Assembly (NCBI RefSeq): GCF_018622995.1
Contig: NZ_CP076022.1
Location: forward strand, 2,232,001-2,296,000
DNA from: Arthrobacter jiangjiafuii
GTDB taxonomy: Bacteria > Actinomycetota > Actinomycetes > Actinomycetales > Micrococcaceae
Reading direction: 5' to 3'
DNA: 64,000 bases
In this document: positions 43,887-53,288 of the stretch, piece after piece
Numbering within the stretch: the first letter of the stretch is position 1
Layout: each line of letters opens with the position of its first letter
Position numbers and translations under genes: made by a program
The notes under the pieces: generated by a model
The model's database searches: none
What the model was told of the DNA's origin: nothing
The model's input: only the letters and a program-made list of their open reading frames with translations

Positions 43887-45133
43887 GCTCCCAGTGTATT
43901 GACGGTCTTGGGGGTTTCAACGGATCCTGCCGGCGCATCGGCGCCGGTGGAGGCGCCCTGGCCGTGGTCCTGGAGGATCACGAGATCATTCACGTGCACC
44001 ACGGCGCGTTCGTAGCTCCGGCCGAGTTCCTTGGAGAGTTCACGGGTTGAGCGGCCGAGCATCTGCGGCAGCTCATCGGAACCGTAGTTGGTCAGCCCAT
44101 GGGCAATAACAGTCCCGGACAGGTCGGTCAGGGCCACCGGGTCCCCGGGCTCAAAATGCCCGTCCACGGACACGATGCCTGCAGCCAGCAGCGACCGCCG
44201 GCGGTCCCCCACAGCCTTGGCGGCGCCGTCGTCGAGCACCAGCGTGCCCTGGATGCGGGCCACGTGGGCCAGCCAGAGCAGCCGCACCGGCTGGCGGCGG
44301 CCGCGGCCGGTAAACCAGGTGCCCACGTCCTCACCGGCCAGCGCGGCAGCGGCATTGGCGGTGGAGGTAACCAGGGCGGGAATGCCGGACTGGGCGGCGA
44401 TGGTGGCGGCTTCGACCTTGGTGGCCATGCCGCCGGTGCCCACTCCGGCCTTGCCGACCTTGCCGATGCGGACGTCTTCGAGGTCCGCCATACCGGTGAC
44501 TTCCGGAATCCGGACCGCGCCGGCGGCGGGCGGACCGTCGTAGAGCGCGTCAACATCGGAGAGCAGGATCAGCGCATCGGCCTTGACCAGGTGTGCCACG
44601 AGTGCTGCAAGGCGGTCATTGTCGCCGAAACGGATTTCATGGCTGGCCACCGTGTCGTTCTCGTTGACAATGGGTACGACGCCGAAGTTCAGCAGCCGTT
44701 CCATGGCACGGTGGGCGTTGGCGTGGGTGGTCCGCCGCATCAGGTCCTCGACGGTGAGCAGGACCTGGCTGACGGTGACGCCGTGTTTTCCAAAAGCTGC
44801 GGTATACCGCGCCATCAGCAGGCCCTGGCCGACGGAGGCGGCGGCCTGCTGGGAGGAGAGCTGGGTGGGGCGCTTGGCCAGCCCCAGCGGTGCCAGGCCG
44901 GCGGAGATTGCGCCCGAGGACACCAGGATGATCTCGGTGCCCTGGGCGCGGCGTGCGGCGAGGACATCGGCGAGGCGGGTCAGCGCCTCATCGGAAATGC
45001 CACCGGCAACCGAGGTCAGGGAGGACGAGCCGACCTTGACCACAATGCGCCGCGCCCTCGCCAGCCCGGAACGGGAGCGAAGCGCCCGCTTGGGCGCGGG
45101 GACAGGGGTGGAGGATGCTGTGTTGTCAGTCAT
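43883..45133 (-). CDS. proB: Glutamate 5-kinase
   Basis: A 416-residue kinase: the amino-acid-kinase start IVVKVGSSSLT, then EIILVSSGAISAGL, VPIVNENDTV, FGDNDRLAALVAHLVKADALILLSDVDALYDG and TGGMATKVEAATIA, followed by a PUA domain (about 300-380). Both ends are extended relative to typical 370-residue enzymes. First step of proline synthesis, normally inhibited by proline. It is followed by proA with an ATGA overlap and preceded by obgE. Confidence 0.95.
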   Translation of the reverse strand: MTDNTASSTPVPAPKRALRSRSGLARARRIVVKVGSSSLTSVAGGISDEALTRLADVLAARRAQGTEIILVSSGAISAGLAPLGLAKRPTQLSSQQAAASVGQGLLMARYTAAFGKHGVTVSQVLLTVEDLMRRTTHANAHRAMERLLNFGVVPIVNENDTVASHEIRFGDNDRLAALVAHLVKADALILLSDVDALYDGPPAAGAVRIPEVTGMADLEDVRIGKVGKAGVGTGGMATKVEAATIAAQSGIPALVTSTANAAAALAGEDVGTWFTGRGRRQPVRLLWLAHVARIQGTLVLDDGAAKAVGDRRRSLLAAGIVSVDGHFEPGDPVALTDLSGTVIAHGLTNYGSDELPQMLGRSTRELSKELGRSYERAVVHVNDLVILQDHGQGASTGADAPAGSVETPKTVNTLGA

Positions 45134-45185
45134 ATCCCCACCACCCTATGCGTATCCCCGCGCCGGTGCCGCTTGTGTGAAGCGG

Positions 45186-46760
45186 TTATTCGCCTTCTTT
45201 GGGCTCCACGGGCTTGGAGTGCTTATAGTTCACCGATTCAGTCCAGATGCCGGCCTTGCGCTCCGACTCCAGCTCTGCGCGGGCTGCTGCACGGGCGTCG
45301 CGGCGCTTCTGGTGGTCCTCGCGCTTTTCCTCACGGGTGGGCCGGGAGAACTCCTCGATCCGGATGTCCGAACCGCGCGGTGAAGCGGCCAGCAGTTCGG
45401 CGCCGCCGATCATCGTCGGCTCCCAGTCGAAGACGACGCCGTCGCCCTCGCCGATCACCACGGCGTCACCGGCGTGGGCACCGGCCTTGAAGAGCTTGTC
45501 TTCAATGCCGAGCTTGGCCAGGCGGTCAGCCAGGTAGCCCACTGCTTCGTCGTTGGTGAAGTCGGTCTGGGCAACCCAGCGCACCGGCTTGTCGCCGAGA
45601 ACCCGGAACAGCGGCTCAAGGTTGCGCTCTTCCTTGCGGATGGTGAAGCCGCCCTTGTGGTCGGCGTTACGCACGCGCAGCGTGGGTGTCTTGACCCGCG
45701 GCGGTGCGGTTTTCACGGCAGTGCGGGCGTCACGGACGATCTCGGCCATGGCGTAGCCCAGGGCCTTAAGGCCCTCGTGGCTGGATGCGGACACTTCGAA
45801 GACGCGGTAGCCGCGCTTCTCCAGTTCGGGACGGACAAATTCGGCCATGTCGCGGCCGTCGGGGACGTCCACCTTGTTCAGTGCCACCAGGCGCGGACGC
45901 TGGTTCAGCGGAACGACGTCGCCGTCGCTGCCGGCGAAGCTCATGTCCACCGCGTACTTGTCGAGCTCTTTTTCGATGATGTCCAAGTCGCCGAGCGGAT
46001 CGCGGTCCGTCTCGAGGGCGGCGCAGTCCAGCACGTGCACCAGGGCGGCGCAGCGCTCCACGTGGCGCAGGAAGTTGTGGCCCAGGCCCTTGCCTTCGGA
46101 GGCACCTTCGATGAGGCCCGGCACGTCGGCAACAGTGAAGCGGACGTCGCCGGCTTCCACCACGCCCAGGTTCGGGATCAGGGTGGTGAAGGGGTAGTCG
46201 GCGATCTTTGGCCGGGCAGCTGACATCGCAGCGATCAGCGAGGACTTGCCGGCGGACGGGAAGCCCACCAGGGCGATGTCGGCGATGGACTTGAGCTCCA
46301 GGACAATGTCCCGCTCGTCTCCGGGTACGCCCAGCAGGGCAAAGCCGGGGGCCTTGCGCTTCTGTGAGGACAGCGAGGAGTTACCCAGGCCGCCCTGTCC
46401 GCCGGCGGCGGCGATGTATTCGCTGCCTTCGCCCACGAGGTCAGCCAGGACCTCGCCGTCCTTGTTCTTGACGACGGTGCCATCCGGAACGGGGAGGATC
46501 AGCGTTTCGCCGGTCTTGCCGTTGCGCCAGTCGCCCATGCCGTTGCCGCCGTTGGTGGCATGGCGGTGCGGAACGTGGTGGTAATCGAGCAGGGTGGTGG
46601 CGGACGAGTCAACCCGCAGGATGACGTCGCCGCCGTCGCCGCCGTTGCCGCCGTCGGGCCCGCCCAGGGGCTTGAACTTTTCACGCTTTACGGACACGCA
46701 ACCATGGCCGCCTGTACCGCCTGAAACATGCAGTACTACGCGGTCTACAAAGCTGGCCAT
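45186..46760 (-). CDS. obgE: GTPase ObgE/CgtA
   Basis: A 524-residue Obg protein. The N-terminal glycine-rich Obg fold ([25 protein letters not shown] to about 160) precedes the G domain with G1 [10 protein letters not shown]3 DVPG, G4 NKVD and the SAS loop. The C-terminal OCT domain ([31 protein letters not shown]) ends in a charged tail typical of actinobacteria. It takes part in 50S assembly and the stringent response. A terminator-like hairpin lies upstream, between rpmA and obgE. Confidence 0.96.
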   Translation of the reverse strand: MASFVDRVVLHVSGGTGGHGCVSVKREKFKPLGGPDGGNGGDGGDVILRVDSSATTLLDYHHVPHRHATNGGNGMGDWRNGKTGETLILPVPDGTVVKNKDGEVLADLVGEGSEYIAAAGGQGGLGNSSLSSQKRKAPGFALLGVPGDERDIVLELKSIADIALVGFPSAGKSSLIAAMSAARPKIADYPFTTLIPNLGVVEAGDVRFTVADVPGLIEGASEGKGLGHNFLRHVERCAALVHVLDCAALETDRDPLGDLDIIEKELDKYAVDMSFAGSDGDVVPLNQRPRLVALNKVDVPDGRDMAEFVRPELEKRGYRVFEVSASSHEGLKALGYAMAEIVRDARTAVKTAPPRVKTPTLRVRNADHKGGFTIRKEERNLEPLFRVLGDKPVRWVAQTDFTNDEAVGYLADRLAKLGIEDKLFKAGAHAGDAVVIGEGDGVVFDWEPTMIGGAELLAASPRGSDIRIEEFSRPTREEKREDHQKRRDARAAARAELESERKAGIWTESVNYKHSKPVEPKEGE

Positions 46761-46813
46761 GGTTCTCCTTCAAGGAATTTTTTGATCATGCCAATTCTAC
46801 TCGGCTTAAAAGA

Positions 46814-46846
46814 CGACGGGGCGGGCCATCAAGGCCCGCCCCGTCG
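46814..46846 (-). terminator. Hairpin between rpmA and obgE
   Basis: CGACGGGGCGGGCC / GGCCCGCCCCGTCG, perfect 14-bp arms with a 5-nt loop, followed on the minus strand by TCTTTTAA. Located 20 nt after the rpmA stop, it separates ribosomal-protein transcription from obgE, perhaps partially. Confidence 0.85.
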
Positions 46847-46866
46847 GAAAAGCTAAAATGCGGTGA

Positions 46867-47130
46867 CTACTCGGCTACTGCAGCAGCCACGATGTTCACG
46901 ACGCGGCGGCCGCGACGGCTGCCGAATTCGACTGCACCGGCTTCGAGTGCGAACAGGGTGTCGTCGCCTCCGCGGCCAACGCCCTCGCCCGGGTGGAAGT
47001 GGGTGCCACGCTGGCGGACGATGATTTCGCCTGCCTTGACAACCTGGCCGCCGAAACGCTTTACGCCGAGGTACTGGGCGTTGGAGTCGCGACCGTTGCG
47101 AGTGGAACTCGCACCTTTCTTATGTGCCAT
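46867..47130 (-). CDS. rpmA: 50S ribosomal protein L27
   Basis: An 87-residue bL27: [19 protein letters not shown], then [42 protein letters not shown]. The N-terminus reaches the peptidyl transferase centre; there is no Firmicutes-type cleaved extension. It follows rplU by 90 nt. Confidence 0.97.
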   Translation of the reverse strand: MAHKKGASSTRNGRDSNAQYLGVKRFGGQVVKAGEIIVRQRGTHFHPGEGVGRGGDDTLFALEAGAVEFGSRRGRRVVNIVAAAVAE

Positions 47131-47220
47131 TTTCTACTGCCTGCCTTTGCTAACTGATTATGAAACTCAGGGGCGGGATGCTTCCCGCGTTCCCGGCCCC
47201 TGGTGGGGCCGGCACGAGAA

Positions 47221-47544
47221 TCAGGAGTTGATGGACGTAACCTTGACCTTGGTCAGCGAGGAGCGGTAGCCCTGGCGCTTCTTGTAGCCGGTCTTGTTCT
47301 TGAATTTCTGGATGACAATCTTCGGACCCCGAAAATTCTCAACGATCTCTGCCGTCACGGTGACCTTAGCCAGGTCCTGTGCGGAAGAGGTGACCTGGTC
47401 GCCATCAACCAAAAGCAGGGCAGGCAGCTCAAAGGTGCTGCCGGCTCCACCGGGGACGCGGTCCAGGGTTACGAGGTCTCCGACGGAAACCTTTTCTTGG
47501 CGGCCGCCAGCGCGGACAATCGCGTACACCACTTGGGAACTCAC
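47221..47544 (-). CDS. rplU: 50S ribosomal protein L21
   Basis: A 107-residue bL21: [31 protein letters not shown], then ending [21 protein letters not shown]. The GTG at 47544 has GAGAGAA close upstream, but the internal GTG four codons later gives the more usual VVYAIVR start; either may be used. First gene of the rplU-rpmA unit. Confidence 0.96.
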   Translation of the reverse strand: MSSQVVYAIVRAGGRQEKVSVGDLVTLDRVPGGAGSTFELPALLLVDGDQVTSSAQDLAKVTVTAEIVENFRGPKIVIQKFKNKTGYKKRQGYRSSLTKVKVTSINS

Positions 47545-47811
47545 TTCTCTCGACGTTTAATACTTGGATGCGCATCCGGCTGGGCTGAATATATGCCCGC
47601 CTTGCGCCATGCAGTCACGCCCTGTTTTCCGATAAACGGTTAGAAGGCGTTCGCACCGAAGTTCAAGGTTACGCTACGCAACCGACAACCCGCAAATGCT
47701 GGGGTTTTCGGAAGCGCCGCCTTTTCGGACGTCACTGCTCTTGGTCTACTTTATAGCATTTTCGGCGCCGCTGCGCGCTCCCACCACCCCGCGGCGCTGG
47801 AGGGGGTACAG
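47545..47811 (-). promoter_or_regulatory. rplU leader and predicted promoter
   Basis: The stretch from the rne terminator to rplU has no gene. An extended -10, TGCTATAAA (47750-47758, minus strand), is the best promoter candidate and would give a leader of about 200 nt. A second AT-rich TATATT lies nearer to the gene (about 47588-47593). No known leader-RNA motif was recognised. Confidence 0.4.
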
Positions 47812-47846
47812 AAAAAGGCGGGCATCCCCATTAGGGATGCCCGCCT
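47812..47846 (-). terminator. Terminator of the rne gene
   Basis: AGGCGGGCATCCC / GGGATGCCCGCCT, perfect 13-bp arms with a 5-nt loop, followed on the minus strand by TTTTT. Located 40 nt after the rne stop. Confidence 0.92.
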
Positions 47847-47885
47847 CCTCTCAACGCAGGGTCCGGCGCGGCTCTGCCGCCCGGC

Positions 47886-50800
47886 TCAGAGCTCGGAAGC
47901 CGGCACTCCAACGCCCAGGATCACAGGGGCGGCGCCGGTGGATTCCCGGCGCTTCTCCTGCTTCTGCGCAACTGCCGGAGCGGCAGTATGACGGACGGCA
48001 ACGGGTACGGCCGGGGCCGGGGCTCCGTTGGCGCCGGCGGCCTGGATGGCATCGGCTCCCGCGGCTCCCTGGGGGCTGCCGGCAGCACGACGGCGGCGCG
48101 GGGTGCGCGCCGGTCCTGCGGCCTTCGGTGCGGCGGCCGGGGCGGATGCAGGCTGAGCGGGTGCTGCCGCCTTCGGTGCCACAGCCCGTTCGGGTGCTGC
48201 CGCCTTCGGGGCTGCCTGCTCCCTGGCGGGGGCAGGTTCCGCCGCCGATGATGCCGGCGCCTGTACGTTCCGGGCTGCAGCGCTGCTGCGGCGCGAGCGT
48301 CGGGCCGGGCGTCCGCTGGCCTGCTGCTCCGGGGCCTCAACGACTGCCGCCGTGGGCTCAGCATCCGCGGCAGGCTGGTTTCCGGGTGCTGCGCCGGCAA
48401 CTTCGTTGAAGGCCTCCGTGAGGCTCTCCAGCGTGAAGCGGGATTTTTCCCCGACCGGCTCGCGCCGCTCCCGGCGCGGAACCACCACGGTTTCGCCCTG
48501 GATCCGCAGGACGGCACCGGTCTCGCCCGACTGTGCTGTGGCAGCCGTGGCAGCTGCCGCCGGAGTGGAACCGGTCCGTTCCGGGGCCTTCTCCCCCGCT
48601 TCGGCGGCGTCGTGCGCGGCGGCAGTTGCCGCTGCGATTGTCGCCAGCGCTGCCCGGGCCGCTTCGGCCTTGGCCTGCCGCTCGGCGTCGTCCTGTCCGC
48701 GCTCCTCTGTCTTGGCCGGTTCCTCCGCTACTGCGGCAGCTCCCTGCTGGGGAGCACCCTGACCCCGGCTGCGGCGTTTGCGGTCGCCGCGGGACTGCTT
48801 CTCCTGCTTCAGGTGCTGCTGGTGGTTGTCCTCGGACACCGCGTGGGCAACCACACTGTGTCCGGTGGAACCGGAATGGCCGGTGCCGCCGTTGTGGCTG
48901 GTGCTGCGGCGGTGCTCCACCGGAACGTCCTGGGTGACCACGCCGCGGCCGTCGCAGTGCTCGCAGGTTTCGCCGAATACTTCCAGCAGGCCTGTTCCCA
49001 TCCGCTTGCGGGTCATCTGGACCAACCCCAGGGAGGTCACCTCGGCGACCTGGTGCTTGGTCCGGTCGCGGCCCAGGCACTCCACGAGACGGCGCAGGAC
49101 CAGGTCGCGGTTGGCCTCCAGGACCATGTCGATGAAGTCGATGACGATGATGCCGCCAATGTCCCGCAGGCGCAGCTGGCGGACCACTTCTTCGGCTGCT
49201 TCGAGGTTGTTCTTGGTGACTGTCTCTTCGAGGTTGCCGCCGCTACCGGTGAACTTGCCGGTGTTCACGTCCACCACGGTCATGGCTTCGGTGCGGTCAA
49301 TGACCAGCGAGCCGCCCGAGGGTAGGAAGACCTTGCGGTCCAGCGCCTTGGCGATCTGCTCGTCGATGCGGCTGGCTGCGAAAATATCCTCGTCCTTGGT
49401 CCACTTCTCGAGGCGGCCGACCAGGTCGGGAGCCACATAGGTGACATAGGCCTCGATGGTGTCCCAGGCTTCCTCGCCGGAGACGATGAGCTTGGAGAAG
49501 TCCTCGTTGAAGACGTCGCGGACCACCTTGATGGTCAGGTCCGGCTCGCCGTACAGCAGCTCCGGTGCCAGCGTCTTGGTCGACGTGGCCTTGGCCTCGA
49601 TGGTGGCCCACTGCGCCCGCAGCCGGTTGATGTCATTCATCAGCTCCTCTTCGGAGGCACCCTCGGCAGCCGTGCGCACAATCACACCGGCGTCCTGGGG
49701 CAGGTGGTCCTTGAGGATCTTCTTGAGCCGGTTGCGTTCGACGTCGGGCAGCTTGCGGGAGATGCCGGTCATGGAACCGCCCGGCACGTAGACCAGGTAG
49801 CGGCCCGGCAGCGAGATCTGGCTGGTGAGGCGGGCACCCTTGTGGCCCACCGGGTCCTTGGTGACCTGCACCAGGACGGAGTCACCGGACTTCAGGGCCA
49901 GTTCGATACGGCGCGGCTGGCCATCCAGACCGGCGGCGTCCCAATTGACTTCACCGGCGTACAGCACGGCGTTGCGTCCGCGTCCAATGTCAACGAAGGC
50001 GGCTTCCATGCTCGGCAGCACGTTCTGGACCTTGCCCACGTAAACGTTGCCGATCAGGGAATCCTGCTGCGTGTTGGAGACGAAGTGCTCAGCCAGCACG
50101 CCGTCTTCCAGCACGCCGATCTGGATCCTGTCGTCGCGCTGGCGGACAATCATCTGCCGGTCCACGGATTCGCGGCGGGCCAGGAACTCAGCCTCGGTGA
50201 TTACATGGCGGCGGCGGCCCGACTCGCGGGATTCGCGGCGGCGCTGCTTCTTGGCTTCCAGGCGGGTGGAGCCCTTGACGCTGGTGACGCGGTCCGAGAC
50301 CGGCGCATCGGCGTGGGCACGCGGGGCCCGGACCCGGGTCACGGTGTTGGGCGGATCATCGTCGGCGCCACCGGTCAGTTCCAGGTCGGCGTCACCACGG
50401 CGGCGGCGACGACGACGGCGCGAGGTCACGCTCTCGGAGGCTTCGGGTGCGGCTGCGTCAGCTGCCGGTTCCTCAGAGCCGGCTTCCTGTTCGTTTTCGC
50501 CGGCTGCGGTATTCGGGGCATCGCTGCGGGCGCGGTTGCGGCCGCGGCGGCTGCGGCGACGGCCCTGGTTTGCCTCGGAGGAATCCTCATCCTCATCGGC
50601 GTCCCCGCCGGCTTCAGGCGCGGAGGCAACGCGGACGGTGCTCAGGTCCGGCGCGTGGAACAGCGGCAGTACGGGAACGGTAAACGGGTTCAGCGGTGAG
50701 GTTTCGGCTGCAGTCCCGGCGTTGGCTTCGGCTGCCGCCGTCCCCTCAGCCGAGGGAGTCTGTGCGGCTGCGGCGGAGGCAACGGTGTCGTCTGCGGCTG

Positions 50801-51449
50801 CCTCAGTGGCTGGCATGTCAGCGGCAGCGGTTTCCGGGGCCTGCCCGGCTGCCTTCGGACGACGGCGGGCCCGCGTCTTCGGAGCCGCCGTGGCTGCCGG
50901 TGCTTCCACTTCTTCGTCTACGCCCTGACCGGTCAGAGCGCCGGTTTCTGCCGCGGGAGCTTCGGCGGGGGTTTCCACTGTTTCCGCTGCCTTCTTGGCA
51001 GGGGCGCGGCGACGGCGCACGGCTTTCACCGGTGCCTCGGCCTCGGGGGCTGCCTCTACCGGCGCGGCCTCGGCCTGCGGTGCGGCAACCTCGGGATCCT
51101 GGGCGGCGGCTTCGGCCTTCCCGCCCGGTGACGTGGCCGCCGGAGCGGCTTCGCCGGCGGGAACCGTCTTGCGGCGTGTGGCACGGACCCGCTTGGGCTT
51201 CTCCGCAGCGTCAGCTACGGGTTCCGCCGCTGTTTCACTGCCTGCAGCGGTTTCAGTTTCAGCAGCGACCGTTCCTGCGGCTTCAGTTTCAGCAGCGGGT
51301 GCAGAAGCAGCCACCGACTTGCGGCGGCTGCGGGTGGCGCGTTTGACTGGCTCCTTCGCCTGGGCCGGCGCTGCCGCCGGGGAATCCGCGGTGTTTTCGT
51401 TGGCAGTCAGGTCAGCTGTTAGGTCGTCATTATTCAGTGCATCACTCAT
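47886..51449 (-). CDS. rne: Ribonuclease E/G
   Basis: A 1187-residue Rne/Rng protein. The catalytic core is flanked on both sides by long Ala/Pro/Glu/Arg-rich disordered arms (about 1-410 and 840-1187), the actinobacterial layout. The core (about 413-840) has an S1 domain (IGNVYVGKVQNVLPSMEAAFVDIGRGRNAVL), the RNase H-like and DNase-like parts with the metal-binding SLVIDRTEAMTVVDVNTGKFTG, then FIDMVLEANRD, and the zinc-link FGETCEHCDGRG. It starts mRNA decay and processes rRNA and tRNA. The N-terminal arm holds the Arg-rich patches RRRRRRRG and RRRSRRGRNR, likely RNA-binding. Confidence 0.95.
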   Translation of the reverse strand: MSDALNNDDLTADLTANENTADSPAAAPAQAKEPVKRATRSRRKSVAASAPAAETEAAGTVAAETETAAGSETAAEPVADAAEKPKRVRATRRKTVPAGEAAPAATSPGGKAEAAAQDPEVAAPQAEAAPVEAAPEAEAPVKAVRRRRAPAKKAAETVETPAEAPAAETGALTGQGVDEEVEAPAATAAPKTRARRRPKAAGQAPETAAADMPATEAAADDTVASAAAAQTPSAEGTAAAEANAGTAAETSPLNPFTVPVLPLFHAPDLSTVRVASAPEAGGDADEDEDSSEANQGRRRSRRGRNRARSDAPNTAAGENEQEAGSEEPAADAAAPEASESVTSRRRRRRRRGDADLELTGGADDDPPNTVTRVRAPRAHADAPVSDRVTSVKGSTRLEAKKQRRRESRESGRRRHVITEAEFLARRESVDRQMIVRQRDDRIQIGVLEDGVLAEHFVSNTQQDSLIGNVYVGKVQNVLPSMEAAFVDIGRGRNAVLYAGEVNWDAAGLDGQPRRIELALKSGDSVLVQVTKDPVGHKGARLTSQISLPGRYLVYVPGGSMTGISRKLPDVERNRLKKILKDHLPQDAGVIVRTAAEGASEEELMNDINRLRAQWATIEAKATSTKTLAPELLYGEPDLTIKVVRDVFNEDFSKLIVSGEEAWDTIEAYVTYVAPDLVGRLEKWTKDEDIFAASRIDEQIAKALDRKVFLPSGGSLVIDRTEAMTVVDVNTGKFTGSGGNLEETVTKNNLEAAEEVVRQLRLRDIGGIIVIDFIDMVLEANRDLVLRRLVECLGRDRTKHQVAEVTSLGLVQMTRKRMGTGLLEVFGETCEHCDGRGVVTQDVPVEHRRSTSHNGGTGHSGSTGHSVVAHAVSEDNHQQHLKQEKQSRGDRKRRSRGQGAPQQGAAAVAEEPAKTEERGQDDAERQAKAEAARAALATIAAATAAAHDAAEAGEKAPERTGSTPAAAATAATAQSGETGAVLRIQGETVVVPRRERREPVGEKSRFTLESLTEAFNEVAGAAPGNQPAADAEPTAAVVEAPEQQASGRPARRSRRSSAAARNVQAPASSAAEPAPAREQAAPKAAAPERAVAPKAAAPAQPASAPAAAPKAAGPARTPRRRRAAGSPQGAAGADAIQAAGANGAPAPAVPVAVRHTAAPAVAQKQEKRRESTGAAPVILGVGVPASEL

Positions 51450-51876
51450 AAAAAACTACGCTCCGGCCCGTGCGGCACTGGCCACATTCCAATGCCCAGC
51501 GGGCAATGTATCGGCTGTACGGGGGGCATCAGTTGCCTGCCGCCAGCCGGAAGTCGTCTGGATGTCATCCGAGGTCGTGCCAGCTGTAGGGCGCGGGATC
51601 ACTCGAAGACCAGCGGCGCTTTTCCTGCTACCTGCGACACGTTCACGACGTTGCCGCTACGGGTAGGTCTGATCGGCGGATTCCCTGGTTCCCATCCGGA
51701 TTGATGGGCGAACTGCTTGGGAAGCGTCACCGACAGAACCGGAAGCCTGTCGCTGGACCGGCGGCGGAATGTGGTTCCGCCATCAGCCACAGTCATTATC
51801 TCACACGAGCGTCTTTTTGGCCCGCAGCAAGCACATAGACTCGACACGTATCACCACCTGCCAAAAGGAGATCACC
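51450..51876. other. Divergent intergenic region rne / VKOR gene
   Basis: 427 bp without a supported gene; the minus-strand frame 51599-51847 has no start context and no homology that I recognise. A GATAAT (51795-51800, minus strand) is a possible -10 for rne and would give a 5' leader of over 300 nt, as expected for an autoregulated RNase E message. AAGGAG before 51877 belongs to the VKOR gene. Confidence 0.45.
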
Positions 51877-52500
51877 GTGCCTTCCAGCGCCGCCCGACAG
51901 CTGCCCCACCGCCGCCCCACCGAGCAGCCGGCACCGGAGCGGGGTATTGCCTGGATCCTCCTGGTCACCGGGGCCGTTGGCTGGATGGGCTCGGCGATCC
52001 TCGTACTGGAACGCCTGCGCGTTTATGCCGATGCCAATTACATCACCAGCTGCGATATCAGCCCCTGGGTTTCCTGCGGGACGGTGTTCAAGACCTGGCA
52101 GGCCTCCATCTTTGGATTCCCAAACCCGTTGATCGGGATTGTCGCGTTCGCCGTCGTCATCACCACCGGCGTCGCTATGCTGGCCGGCGCCCGCTTCGAA
52201 CGCTGGTACTGGCTGGGGCTGCAGGCCGGCGTGACGTTGGGCATGGTGTTCGTTGTGTGGCTGTGGAGCCAGGCTCTGTTCGACATTTACGTGCTGTGCA
52301 TCTACTGCATCGTGGTGTGGGCGGCCATGATCCCGCTGTTTGTCTTCACTACGGTGCGCAACCTTGCCCGCGGCGTCATTCCGGCCCCTGCCCGCCTGGT
52401 GCGCTTCACCTCGGAATGGGCCTGGACCATCACGGCCCTGCTGTGGGTGGCTACCGCGGCGTCCATCTTCTTCCGCTTTATCAACTCGTTCCTCGGGTAG
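51877..52500 (+). CDS. Vitamin K epoxide reductase (VKOR) family protein
   Basis: A 207-residue membrane protein with five hydrophobic segments. The first loop holds SCDISPWVSCGTVFKTWQAS (the shuttle Cys pair) and the helix-4 redox motif is CIYC. The SxxxFGFPNPLIG segment supplies the conserved Ser. Bacterial VKORs reoxidise DsbA-like proteins in place of DsbB, using menaquinone. GTG 51877 has AAGGAG 7 nt upstream; the ATG at 51769 is too far upstream. No DsbA partner is adjacent here, though the window has a DsbA-like domain fused to NhaA. Confidence 0.92.
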   Translation: MPSSAARQLPHRRPTEQPAPERGIAWILLVTGAVGWMGSAILVLERLRVYADANYITSCDISPWVSCGTVFKTWQASIFGFPNPLIGIVAFAVVITTGVAMLAGARFERWYWLGLQAGVTLGMVFVVWLWSQALFDIYVLCIYCIVVWAAMIPLFVFTTVRNLARGVIPAPARLVRFTSEWAWTITALLWVATAASIFFRFINSFLG

Positions 52501-52513
52501 CCACCCGCCGCTT

Positions 52514-53149
52514 TCAGGCCGCCGGCAGCGCCCACGCGAGCAGGACGGGCACGTCCTGCCCGTTCCAGGTGGCGGTCAGGGCAGGATCGGCGACGGCCTC
52601 TCCCCCAAGGTCCAGCACCCTGACCACCGAGAGTTCCCAGTCCCCGGCCCGGATCCGTGCCACCGGCAGCTCTGCCGGCCCGGGCTGGGGCCCTTCCGCC
52701 AGCTCCTCGCCGTCGGGCAGTCCGCTGGCCCTGATGTCCAGGGTTGCCGGGATCGCCTCGCGCACTCCGTCCACCTCGAAATACTGTTCCGCCTGGCCCT
52801 GCCCGGACAGGATCGACGCAGCCAGCGCATCAGCGTAGGCGGGATCTCCACAGCCGTCGTAGACCCAGCGCCGTCCCAGCACGGAGTGTTCCATGGTGCT
52901 GACCAGGAAGGCGTCAGCGCCTTCCAGTGGTGCTCCGCGGTAGGTCAGCGGAACCTGCAGGACGTTCGCTCCGGCGGCCACGAGGTGTGTTTCGATGCCC
53001 ACTTCGCCTTCCGGATCGTCGAACCGGAAGGACCCCACATGCTCTATGGCCAGCTGCTCCGTTCCGGGGAACCAGTCCGTGGAGGGCAACCAGGCGGAAA
53101 TCAGTGCCATTTTGCCGGGGTGCAGGTCTGCTTGGTAGATGTGTGCCAT
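52514..53149 (-). CDS. CG0192/maltokinase N-cap-like protein
   Basis: A 211-residue soluble protein. Its first half, GKMALISAWLPSTDWFPG then FRFDDPEGEVGIETHLV, TYRGAPLEGADAFLVSTMEHSVLGRRWVYDGCGDP, matches the actinobacterial family annotated as maltokinase N-terminal cap-like or CG0192-related. No kinase domain follows, so it is not a maltokinase. Beta-rich, function unknown. Convergent with the VKOR gene, 13 nt between stops. Confidence 0.8.
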   Translation of the reverse strand: MAHIYQADLHPGKMALISAWLPSTDWFPGTEQLAIEHVGSFRFDDPEGEVGIETHLVAAGANVLQVPLTYRGAPLEGADAFLVSTMEHSVLGRRWVYDGCGDPAYADALAASILSGQGQAEQYFEVDGVREAIPATLDIRASGLPDGEELAEGPQPGPAELPVARIRAGDWELSVVRVLDLGGEAVADPALTATWNGQDVPVLLAWALPAA

Positions 53150-53288
53150 GCGCCCAGCCTAGGTGTAACTCTCACGGACGTCAGGAATTTCCCCGGCGGG
53201 TGTCCCGTTGTCGCCTTCATCAGCCTCCGCAGGATTCTCACCCGCTGGCTGTTTGTACATTCACCCCCACTGCCCCATCAGGAGAACC

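Noticed and set aside
47886-48700. Repetitive Ala/Pro-rich coding as a possible separate gene
   Set aside because: It is continuous in frame with the catalytic core of the RNase E/G gene and matches the known disordered C-terminal arm.
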